Assembly: GCA_004431415.1 (NCBI GenBank)
Contig: QPMI01000040.1
Coordinates: forward strand, 124,001 to 188,000
From: Cyanophora paradoxa
Lineage: Eukaryota > Glaucocystophyceae > Cyanophorales > Cyanophoraceae
Reading direction: 5' to 3'
DNA length: 64,000 nt
In this document: positions 47,401 through 59,400 of the stretch, piece by piece
Layout: each line of letters starts with the position of its first letter
How positions within the stretch are numbered: the stretch's first letter is position 1
The notes under the pieces: model-generated
The model's database searches: none
Told to the model about the DNA's origin: nothing
Seen by the model: only the letters and a program-made list of their open reading frames with translations
Program-made: the position numbers and the translations under genes

Positions 47401-50400
47401 GTCTACCTCGGCGGATCGTACAGCAACTCGATGCGGCGCCTCTCCACCTTCCGAACGCAGGCGGGCATCGCGGAGGGCCGGCTCACGGGCGCCATTCTCG
47501 CCGGCCACGACCCGAGCGGGTATTTCAAGGCGTACTACACGGCCTGGAGCGACCCGGCGCGGATCATCCGCATCTTTCTGTACAGTGCGCCTCGTCTGCC
47601 GAACGCTAACGCTGACGCTCGCTAAGCCGAAGGCTGAGCCCGACCGTCCGCGCCCCCAGCCCCGGCTCTGACTTCGGTGGCGCCCTCGGACGGCCCCTTC
47701 GGTGCGCTTCGAGGCGCGCGTCGCGTCAGCGACGATGACGGCCGACGCGCCTCGCAGCCGGCGGCAACGCGGTCACGTACGGCGGCACCGGCATGCTCCC
47801 GTCCGTCGCGGGCCACACGGCCACTCTCGGGACGGGCGCGGTCACTGCCCTTTCGATCGCCTCGTGCGTTTCTGTGTCGGGCGCGCCGCCTTCCGCCCCT
47901 GATCGTGCACTGCGCGCAGCTTCACGTCAATCTCAGTTCGTCTCCGGCTTCGTGTTCCGCTCCTTTCTTCCCTCAGACTCAGACTCGCATTTCCGCCGCA
48001 GGGCACCCTCCCCACGTCCGGCTTCGCGGCTGGCCGCCCGACCTTCACCCTCACCTCCCCCGCGTTCGGCTCCGTGACGTCCTCCCTGTACACGGTCAAC
48101 CCGGGTCCGCCGTCGTCGCCCTCCCCTTAGTCCCTCTGGCGCGCCCTGACGCCTACGCCGCTCTGCAGCCGCGACCATCGCCTCCGCGGTCCCCAACAAC
48201 GGCCCCTACGCCCGCAACGTCACGGTCACCATCACCGGGACCAACTTCCTCCTGCAGGCGCCCGTGTCGTCGCTCGCGCTCCGATCTGCAGCCTGACGTT
48301 CGCTACAGGACCCGACGCTCCACCTCTCGCTCGTCCTCACCACCAACCCCACGACCGTCGTCTCGACCCTGTCCACGACCATCGTCAGCACAACGACGCT
48401 CCGCTCCGTTCTCCGAGGCAGCGCCGCCGCCGCGGGCGCCTACGACCTCGAGCTCACCTCGCCCCGCTTCGGCACTGCCACCCTCGCCTCCGGCTACACC
48501 GTCAACCCTCGTGAGCCCTAGATCTCGTTCCCGTTTGGGTTTCGGGCTGCGCTGACGGCGGAGCAGCCGCCACCATCTCGTACTCGGTCCCCGCGGACGG
48601 CCCCTGGAGTGGCGGAAACCAGGTGATTCTTTCGTGCAGTCTTGTTCCTCGCGCCGGCTTTTCACGCTTTCCCAGATCACCATCTTCGGCACGAACTTCC
48701 TGACGCCCGACACGAGCATCGCGGCCTCCGTGGGCGCCGTCGCCGCGTCGGGCGTCGCGCCGCTCAACGCGACCGCCTTCGTTCTCACCGTCCCCGCCTC
48801 CAACGCCACCTTCGTCTCGCTCGCCCCGGGCACCTACAACGTCTCCGCCGCCTCCGACCGCTTCGGCGACGCCTTCGCCGACGCTGTGTACACCGTCAAC
48901 CCCCGTGCGCCGTTGCCTCCGGTCGCGTTTCATTGCTTGTGACGCGCTCTTCAGCCGCGACGGTCACGGCGGTCAGTCCCACCGACGGCCCCTACAACGG
49001 AAACCGCGTTGTCACCGTCTTCGGCACCAACTTCTTCGCGGTCGACCCGGGCATCGTCGCGGCGTTCGGCGCGGCCTACACCACGACGTCCGCCCGCCCG
49101 CCCGCCCGCCCGCCGGCGAGTCTCGCCGCTCGCGACGCGCCGCCCACGCTTCTCGCGCGCGCGCAGCACGGTCACGCTGGTCAACTCGACGCAGCTCGAG
49201 TTCCTGGCGCCGACGATGGCCATGGCCGCCGGCCTTTACGACGTCGTTCTGACGTCGCCCCGCTTCGGCGTCGCCAACGGCTCGCAACTCTTCACCGTCA
49301 ACCCCCGTGCGCGCATTTCTTCTCTTCCTGCCCCGCTCGCCCACTTCGCGGGATGTAACGGGCCGCTTCTTCGTCCGCAGAGGCCTTCGTCGACTACACG
49401 ATCCCGGCGGACTGGTCCTACAACGGCGGCGTATCGCTCACCATTTTCGGGCGGAATTTCTTCGAGGCGGAGGCGGGCGTGGCCGTCACGGTGGGCGGCG
49501 CCTCCTGCACCTCGGTCGTCGTGCTCAACGCGACGGCCATCAACGTGACGCTGCCGGTGCCGATTCCGTACGCGGTTTCGAACCCGCCGATGGTGGTCGA
49601 GTCCTACCGCTTCGGCACAGCCAACAGCACCTACTTTCGTGTCAACCCGCGTGCGCTCCGCTCCCTTTTCCGCTCTGTCTTCGCCGCCCTCATGGGCCGC
49701 ACCAGCGATGAACGTCACGTCGGTGACGCCCACGAACGGCCCGCTGCGCGGCAACACGACGGTCACCATCTCCGGGACGGGCTTCCCCCTCGACGACCCG
49801 ACCGTCGTTCTCTCCCTCGGCGGCGCGCCGTGGACGAACTTCACCATCTCGTCCTCGACGCAGATCCTCGCGACGATCCCGTCGTACCCGCTTCCAGTGC
49901 GCCGCAGCCGATTCGGCTACCTGCCTTCGTGCGCTGTTTCTCTGCTCTGAACTCTTGTGCAGGCGGGCACGTACGCCGTCGGCATCACCGCCGAGCGCTA
50001 CGGCTCCGCGACGCTCGCCGGGGGGTACACGCTCAACCCGGCGGCGACGATCGCGTCCGTGTACCCCGCCGAGGGAGGCGACGGGGGAGGGAACTTCGTG
50101 ACGCTCACGGGTACCAACTTCTTCGCGGGCGAGGCGGGCCTCTACGCCACTTTCAACTCGCTGGTCACCGCCTCCGTCACGGCCCTCTCCACGACCCGCC
50201 TCCTCGTCGTTACGCCGCGCGGCGCGGACGGTGCGGCGCTTCTTTGCCTCTGAGAGCTCGCCGGCCGCGTCTGCCCTCCTAAAGCGACGCCTTCACCTCG
50301 CAGTGGGATACCCCCTCATCACCGTGTACTCCGCCCGCTTTGGAGAGGCGACCACCTCGTCGTACAGGGTCTTCCCCGGTGCGCGCCGCGGTCTTCCTCT

Positions 50401-53400
50401 CCCCTTCGGCTCTGCCGTCCATTTGAATCCGACCCCGCCCTCCCTCCAGAGCCCTACATCTCGTACAGCGTGCCCAGCGATGGGCCCTTCGTCGGCGGGA
50501 ACCGAATCACAGTGCGCGGGCGGCGGGCGCCGGCTCGTGAGGTTACATAATAAAACTCCTGAACTTTTCGGGCAGCTCTTCGGGCAGAACTTCGTGGCGA
50601 ACGAGACGGCGACGGAGGTCGACATCACGATCTTCACCGTCGGCTCCCCGTCCGTCTTCCGGCCGCCTTCCTTCGCCGTCACGTCGAACACGACCATCGA
50701 GGCCCGCCCGCCCGCCCGCCCGCCCGCCGCGACCCGACCCGACGCCCGCGGGGGAGCGATCGTCTTAGGGGAGCCAGGACGCTAAAAACGGCTCTATAGA
50801 GGTGCTGTAGGGAAGCTGAGTCGTGGGGACCTGTACCAACGTCCGTGTCGAGGAGGAGAGACATTATTCTCTCCTAACATATCGCGTGTAGCCCTGCCGT
50901 CGAAGCCCTCCTCCGCGTGTCTGTCGGCCCTCTGCAGCTGACGCTGCTCGCAGCTGACGGTGCCCGGCGTGAGCCTGGGCGCCGGCCTCCAGAACGTCAC
51001 CGTGGACTCCATCCGCTTTGGTTTCATCTGGGCGACCGTATACACCGTCAACCCGCGTGCGCCCCGCCCGCGCCCGCCCGCGCCCCGGTTGGTTGGTCGC
51101 CTCCGAGATGCAGAGCCGCGCGACGCAGAGCCGACGGTCGCGTCCACGTCCCCGTCCAACTTGCCCTCCGCCGAGTGCCACGGCATGGCCGTCACCATCA
51201 TCGGCACCAACTTTATCGTGAACGACACCGTCACGGCCCGGCTCGGCAAGCCTTTCGCTAATACGATACAGCTCCATAGCCTCTCGCGCTGACCGCCGGG
51301 CGCCCGGCCCGCAGGCTCCGTCACCCTCGAGAACGTGACCGTGGTCTCCGGCACGTCCCTGGGGGGCGTCCTCCCCGCCACGGGCGCGTTTCCCGTCGGC
51401 GGCGTGACCGTCACCATCTCTTCGACGCGGACGGGCTCCGCCACGCGCGCCAACGGGTTCACGTTCAACCCCCGTGCGCCCCGTCGATCCCGCCAACGCG
51501 TTCCTGTACCTCGGCTCCTCCGCGGCCTCGGACGGTGCGAGGCCGACAGCCCCGCGGCCACATCCGCCTTCCGCTGCGTGACTGGCGCGCAGCAACCGCC
51601 ACGACCGGCGCGACACTGTACAAAGTCCGACTGTCGGACTTTACTCTGGTGGCAAGTTTGGCACTCCACAGCGCCGGCAACACGGGCGCGATGAGCGCCA
51701 CCACGGATACGCCGACTGGATCCTCCGCAGGCGCGCCCGCTCCGCCCGCGTCGCTATCCCGCCGTCTGAGGCCGGGCGGGGACGCGCGCAGCATCGCGAT
51801 CCCGACGGGGAGACTGCGTTCATCTCCGTCGACACCGGCACGGACTGTGCGCCCGCCGCCCGGGCTGGACCCGCCCGCCCGCTCTCCGCGATCTCACCAG
51901 GCCGCAGCCGCGACCTCACCCGCCGCTCTGGTCGCGGTCTACCTCGGCGGATCGTACAGCAACTCGATGCGGCGCCTCTCCACCTTCCGAACGCAGGCGG
52001 GCATCGCGGAGGGCCGGCTCACGGGCGCCATTCTCGCCGGCCACGACCCGAGCGGGTATTTCAAGGCGTACTACACGGCCTGGAGCGACCCGGCGCGGAT
52101 CATCCGCATCTTTCTGTACAGTGCGCCTCGTCTGCCGAACGCTAACGCTGACGCTCGCTAAGCCGAAGGCTGAGCCCGACCGTCCGCGCCCCCAGCCCCG
52201 GCTCTGACTTCGGTGGCGCCCTCGGACGGCCCCTTCGGTGCGCTTCGAGGCGCGCGTCGCGTCAGCGACGATGACGGCCGACGCGCCTCGCAGCCGGCGG
52301 CAACGCGGTCACGTACGGCGGCACCGGCATGCTCCCGTCCGTCGCGGGCCACACGGCCACTCTCGGGACGGGCGCGGTCACTGCCCTTTCGATCGCCTCG
52401 TGCGTTTCTGTGTCGGGCGCGCCGCCTTCCGCCCCTGATCGTGCACTGCGCGCAGCTTCACGTCAATCTCAGTTCGTCTCCGGCTTCGTGTTCCGCTCCT
52501 TTCTTCCCTCAGACTCAGACTCGCATTTCCGCCGCAGGGCACCCTCCCCACGTCCGGCTTCGCGGCTGGCCGCCCGACCTTCACCCTCACCTCCCCGCGT
52601 TCGGCTCCGTGACGTCCTCCCTGTACACGGTCAACCCGGGTCCGCCGTCGTCGCCCTCCCTTAGTCCCTCTGGCGCGCCCTGACGCCTACGCCGCTCTGC
52701 AGCCGCGACCATCGCCTCCGCGGTCCCAACAACGGCCCCTACGCCCGCAACGTCACGGTCACCATCACCGGGACCAACTTCCTCCTGCAGGCGCCCGTGT
52801 CGTCGCTCGCGCTCCGATCTGCAGCCTGACGTTCGCTACAGGACCCGACGCTCCACCTCTCGCTCGTCCTCACCACCAACCCCACGACCGTCGTCTCGAC
52901 CCTGTCCACGACCATCGTCAGCACAACGACGCTCCGCTCCGTTCTCCGAGGCAGCGCCGCCGCCGCGGGCGCCTACGACCTCGAGCTCACCTCGCCCCGC
53001 TTCGGCACTGCCACCCTCGCCTCCGGCTACACCGTCAACCCTCGTGAGCCCTAGATCTCGTTCCCGTTTGGGTTTCGGGCTGCGCTGACGGCGGAGCAGC
53101 CGCCACCATCTCGTACTCGGTCCCCGCGGACGGCCCCTGGAGTGGCGGAAACCAGGTGATTCTTTCGTGCAGTCTTGTTCCTCGCGCCGGCTTTTCACGC
53201 TTTCCCAGATCACCATCTTCGGCACGAACTTCCTGACGCCCGACACGAGCATCGCGGCCTCCGTGGGCGCCGTCGCCGCGTCGGGCGTCGCGCCGCTCAA
53301 CGCGACCGCCTTCGTTCTCACCGTCCCCGCCTCCAACGCCACCTTCGTCTCGCTCGCCCCGGGCACCTACAACGTCTCCGCCGCCTCCGACCGCTTCGGC

Positions 53401-56400
53401 GACGCCTTCGCCGACGCTGTGTACACCGTCAACCCCCGTGCGCCGTTGCCTCCGGTCGCGTTTCATTGCTTGTGACGCGCTCTTCAGCCGCGACGGTCAC
53501 GGCGGTCAGTCCCACCGACGGCCCCTACAACGGAAACCGCGTTGTCACCGTCTTCGGCACCAACTTCTTCGCGGTCGACCCGGGCATCGTCGCGGCGTTC
53601 GGCGCGGCCTACACCACGACGTCCGCCCGCCCGCCCGCCCGCCCGCCGGCGAGTCTCGCCGCTCGCGACGCGCCGCCCACGCTTCTCGCGCGCGCGCAGC
53701 ACGGTCACGCTGGTCAACTCGACGCAGCTCGAGTTCCTGGCGCCGACGATGGCCATGGCCGCCGGCCTTTACGACGTCGTTCTGACGTCGCCCCGCTTCG
53801 GCGTCGCCAACGGCTCGCAACTCTTCACCGTCAACCCCGTGCGCGCATTTCTTCTCTTCCTGCCCCGCTCGCCCACTTCGCGGGATGTAACGGGCCGCTT
53901 CTTCGTCCGCAGAGGCCTTCGTCGACTACACGATCCCGGCGGACTGGTCCTACAACGGCGGCGTATCGCTCACCATTTTCGGGCGGAATTTCTTCGAGGC
54001 GGAGGCGGGCGTGGCCGTCACGGTGGGCGGCGCCTCCTGCACCTCGGTCGTCGTGCTCAACGCGACGGCCATCAACGTGACGCTGCCGGTGCCGATTCCG
54101 TACGCGGTTTCGAACCCGCCGATGGTGGTCGAGTCCTACCGCTTCGGCACAGCCAACAGCACCTACTTTCGTGTCAACCCGCGTGCGCTCCGCTCCCTTT
54201 TCCGCTCTGTCTTCGCCGCCCTCATGGGCCGCACCAGCGATGAACGTCACGTCGGTGACGCCCACGAACGGCCCGCTGCGCGGCAACACGACGGTCACCA
54301 TCTCCGGGACGGGCTTCCCCTCGACGACCCGACCGTCGTTCTCTCCCTCGGCGGCGCGCCGTGGACGAACTTCACCATCTCGTCCTCGACGCAGATCCTC
54401 GCGACGATCCCGTCGTACCCGCTTCCAGTGCGCCGCAGCCGATTCGGCTACCTGCCTTCGTGCGCTGTTTCTCTGCTCTGAACTCTTGTGCAGGCGGGCA
54501 CGTACGCCGTCGGCATCACCGCCGAGCGCTACGGCTCCGCGACGCTCGCCGGGGGGTACACGCTCAACCCGGCGGCGACGATCGCGTCCGTGTACCCCGC
54601 CGAGGGAGGCGACGGGGAGGGAACTTCGTGACGCTCACGGGTACCAACTTCTTCGCGGGCGAGGCGGGCCTCTACGCCACTTTCAACTCGCTGGTCACCG
54701 CCTCCGTCACGGCCCTCTCCACGACCCGCCTCCTCGTCGTTACGCCGCGCGGCGCGGACGGTGCGGCGCTTCTTTGCCTCTGAGAGCTCGCCGGCCGCGT
54801 CTGCCCTCCTAAAGCGACGCCTTCACCTCGCAGTGGGATACCCCCTCATCACCGTGTACTCCGCCCGCTTTGGAGAGGCGACCACCTCGTCGTACAGGGT
54901 CTTCCCCGGTGCGCGCCGCGGTCTTCCTCTCCCCTTCGGCTCTGCCGTCCATTTGAATCCGACCCCGCCCTCCCTCCAGAGCCCTACATCTCGTACAGCG
55001 TGCCCAGCGATGGGCCCTTCGTCGGCGGGAACCGAATCACAGTGCGCGGGCGGCGGGCGCCGGCTCGTGAGGTTACATAATAAAACTCCTGAACTTTTCG
55101 GGCAGCTCTTCGGGCAGAACTTCGTGGCGAACGAGACGGCGACGGAGGTCGACATCACGATCTTCACCGTCGGCTCCCCGTCCGTCTTCCGGCCGCCTTC
55201 CTTCGCCGTCACGTCGAACACGACCATCGAGGCCCGCCCGCCCGCCCGCCCGCCCGCCGCGACCCGACCCGACGCCCGCGGGGGAGCGATCGTCTTAGGG
55301 GAGCCAGGACGCTAAAAACGGCTCTATAGAGGTGCTGTAGGGAAGCTGAGTCGTGGGGACCTGTACCAACGTCCGTGTCGAGGAGGAGAGACATTATTCT
55401 CTCCTAACATATCGCGTGTAGCCCTGCCGTCGAAGCCCTCCTCCGCGTGTCTGTCGGCCCTCTGCAGCTGACGCTGCTCGCAGCTGACGGTGCCCGGCGT
55501 GAGCCTGGGCGCCGGCCTCCAGAACGTCACCGTGGACTCCATCCGCTTTGGTTTCATCTGGGCGACCGTATACACCGTCAACCCGCGTGCGCCCCGCCCG
55601 CGCCCGCCCGCGCCCCGGTTGGTTGGTCGCCTCCGAGATGCAGAGCCGCGCGACGCAGAGCCGACGGTCGCGTCCACGTCCCCGTCCAACTTGCCCTCCG
55701 CCGAGTGCCACGGCATGGCCGTCACCATCATCGGCACCAACTTTATCGTGAACGACACCGTCACGGCCCGGCTCGGCAAGCCTTTCGCTAATACGATACA
55801 GCTCCATAGCCTCTCGCGCTGACCGCCGGGCGCCCGGCCCGCAGGCTCCGTCACCCTCGAGAACGTGACCGTGGTCTCCGGCACGTCCCTGGGGGGCGTC
55901 CTCCCCGCCACGGGCGCGTTTCCCGTCGGCGGCGTGACCGTCACCATCTCTTCGACGCGGACGGGCTCCGCCACGCGCGCCAACGGGTTCACGTTCAACC
56001 CCCGTGCGCCCCGCCGTTTCCTCTGGCGTCGCGCGTGTACGCCATTGACCTTCGTTCTGCTTCGCGCTCCGACACGCAGCCGCCACCATCGGTCTAATCC
56101 GCCCGACTTCTGCCCCCTTCGCGTCGTCCACCGCCACTGTCACGATCCTGGGTACCGGGTTCTTCACCGTCGACCCGGGGATCAACGCCACCGTCGGCGC
56201 CACGTACCCGCCCGCCTCCAACATCCAGCTCTTCACCACGACCCGGTACCCTCGCCCCAGTCGCCCCACTCCGATTCCGATCCGTTCTGACGCCGCCCGC
56301 GCAGCATCCAGCTCGTTGTCTCGCCTGCGTCGCTGGGCGTGGGACAGCACCCCATCCGCCTCCTCTCCCCGCGCTTCGGCACCGCCCTCTCCCCCACGAA

Positions 56401-59400
56401 CTTCACCGTCAACCCCCGTGCGACCCCGCGGCCTGCTCAGCGAAGCTCTGAGCTCTAGATCTCCATCCAACAAGAGCTATTAGCTCTAGAGGCAGAGCTC
56501 TAGGTCTAGGTCTAGGTCTAGAGCTTTTACAGCTCTTTGTCATTGAAGACCTAGCTCAGCTCTCCTCCGCTCCGCTCCACTGACGCTCGCCCGCCTTCCC
56601 CGCAGCGGGCGCCATCGCCAGCGTCATCCCGAACAGCCGCCCCGTCTCCGGCGGCTACTCGGGTCAGCCGCCGTCTCCTCGGCCCCGCGCTCCGCCCACG
56701 CTGAGTCGCCGCCGGGGCCGCCCGCAGTCACGATCCTGGGGGAGAACCTCGGGGGAGGCGACGTCAGCTTCGTCAGCCTCGCCGGCGTGCCCGCCGTCGC
56801 CATCACATTCCAGAACTCGTGCGGGCCCTCCAGCTCCCGCCCTGCTCTGCTCTGCTCTGCTCTGCTCTGGCCCTAGATCTTTAAATAGTCCGCTTGAACG
56901 GGCCGCGCGCCCGTTGGGGAAACGAGGGCGGCCCCTCCCGCCCTGCTCTGGTCCCTCGTCCCTGACACGTTCGTTCGCTCTTTCGCTTCGCAGGACGTGC
57001 GTAGAGGTCACGACCGGCGCCGGCCCCGCCCTCATCTCCGGCGGGCCCGTCGCGCTCCTCTCGCCGACCTTCGGCAACACCACCCAGGACGGCCTCTTCT
57101 CGCTCAGTGCGCCCCTCCCTCCTGAGCGGCGCTGTGCGATGCCTAAGCGAATCTAATTCGTTTAAACCAAATTATTATACATGGTGCTCTTTTTCCGCCT
57201 CGCGTTCTGTTATTCAATGATGCTGAGAGGGGGCGAGTGCGTCCCTCCTAAGCGATCCTAAGACACGATCCTCCGCAGCGTGCGAGACGGACACGATCTG
57301 CATCGCGGAGCCGAAGACGGGCCCGGCCGCCGGCGGCACAACTGTGACCATCTACGGCGACAACGTCAGCGACGGGGCGGCCGGGGACGTCACCGCCGCC
57401 TCCGTCACCTTCGGATCGGTGGGCGAAGCCGGAACTGTGAACTAAGTAACTAGCAACTAACTAACTAACTAAGAAAGCAATGAACAAACTAGCTGGACAA
57501 ACCTTACAGGTAACAAACGTAACGCAACTGACTAGGGAGCCGCGCGCGCGCGCGCAGGTGGCGGCGGCGTCGCTCGTGTCGTTCAGCGCGACGCAGGTGC
57601 TCGCGCTCGCGCCGAGCGCGGCTCGAAGATGTCCTAAGATAGATAGAAGGCCTAAGATGTCCACTTTGCGGCCACTCCCCCTAGGGCCTCAACCCTCATC
57701 TCCGCAGGTCGTCGTGACGACGGCGGCCTCGACGACGACCACCGGCCCCGTCGACGTCACGGTCGTCTCCCTCAGCAAGGGCTCCAAGACCCTCGCCCGG
57801 GGCTTCACCTACCGGCCCCGTGCGCACACGCACGCGCGGCGCCGCGCGGCGCTCCCCCGCCTCGTTCTGACTTGCGTGGGGCAGTGCTCGGGAAGCCGCG
57901 CGCCGTAGGGACGATGGACGCCCGCGAGTCCCAGGCGAGCCTTGTTTGTCCCTGTGAGACAAGCTAGCTTCTATAGGAACCCAGCGTCCTAGCTTCTAGC
58001 TTCCAGCTTCTAGCTTCTAGCTTCTAGCTTCTAGCTTCTAGCTTCTAGCTTCTAGCTTCTAGCTTCTAGCTTCTAGCTTCTATAGAAACCTATCGAGTCC
58101 CCGGCGAGCCTTCGTCCCTGCGAGAGTGATGAGATCCGTTGCCTTGAATTCGAAATCTAACACCCCCGCCCTGTTCAGATGAGCCTCGTGTGGATCACGC
58201 CGGGGACCCCCTACGCCGACCCGCCCACCTCGTACCGCCTCAAGCTCTACCTCGGTACCCCCCTCCCATCCCTTCCCCACCCCGCGCCCGCCCGCCCTTG
58301 CTAAATAGCTGACCGCTCCCTCGCCCGCAGTTCGCTCCGGCGCCCTTCTGTCGAACACTGTGTACGACTGGTGGGGCGAGGCGGTGCGCGAGCGCGCGCT
58401 GGCCCCGCTGCAAATTCCATACGTTCGAGGCCTGTCCTAACGAGCGGGCCGGCCGGGCGTGCAGGCAAACACGACGCTGACGGGCCTGATCCGCGGATTC
58501 GAGTACCTCGTCGAGGCGAGCGCGCGCGCGAAGTCTCTGTGTCTAGCGAAGTCTTTGGGTCTAGCGAAGCCATTGCGTCTGCCGGCTGGCTGACTCGGGC
58601 GAATCAGGTGACCGCCATCAACGCGGACGGGGAGGGGCCCCTCCCCGCCTCCAAGCAGTTCAAGACGGAAGGTTCGCTCGGATCAGATCTGAGCCGCCCC
58701 GTCTGCCCGCTCAGATCTGATCTGATCTGATCGATATCTCGATATCTGATCTGAGCCGCGCAGACTACGGCGGCATCGACGGCGCCCTCCGCCGCGTGCG
58801 GCGCCTCCACGTGCGCTTTTTTTCTCGATCAGGCGCCTTCTTTCGCTGCTCAGATCGGATCTGAGCAGGAGCGGATGGGGTGGGCGGCCGGCACGGGCGA
58901 GGCGGGGACGCTGGGCCTGCAGACGACGGCGGGGCGCGGGGGCGACGCCGTGCCCAAGTTCCGATCCGCGCCCGCCGGCCCCGAGCAGAGTGCGCCCGCG
59001 CGAGTCGAGCCGAAACTTAGAAACGAACGAATCTTCGGAACTAGATCTCTTTAGATCCCCCTTCTCCCCCTCGCGCCGTCTAGAAACCGAGTAACATCCT
59101 CCTAAATCATCCCCTCCTCCCCACGCCGCTCCGCCGTCCGCCGCTCCTCGCGCCATTCCAATGCATGCAAGATACTCTCTGGAGCCTCTCGATCCAAATC
59201 TCACCCTCGCCTCACATTCTGGCCTCGCATTCTCGCCTCGCATTCTTCGCCTCACACCCTCCGCCCGCCTCCTCAGCGGTGTCGGTGTGCGCGCGGGGGA
59301 GCCTGGAGGACCCCCTGCTCGACCCGCCCCTCATCCACGGCGCCCGCGTCTGGGTCCGTTCCTTATGGGAGCTTGCACGCGCCTAGATCTTACAGCGCAA

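Noticed and set aside
56491-56530. ctaggtctaggtctag words considered as a telomere-like repeat
   Set aside because: Only three or four imperfect copies inside an intron, and the unit does not match a known telomere repeat.
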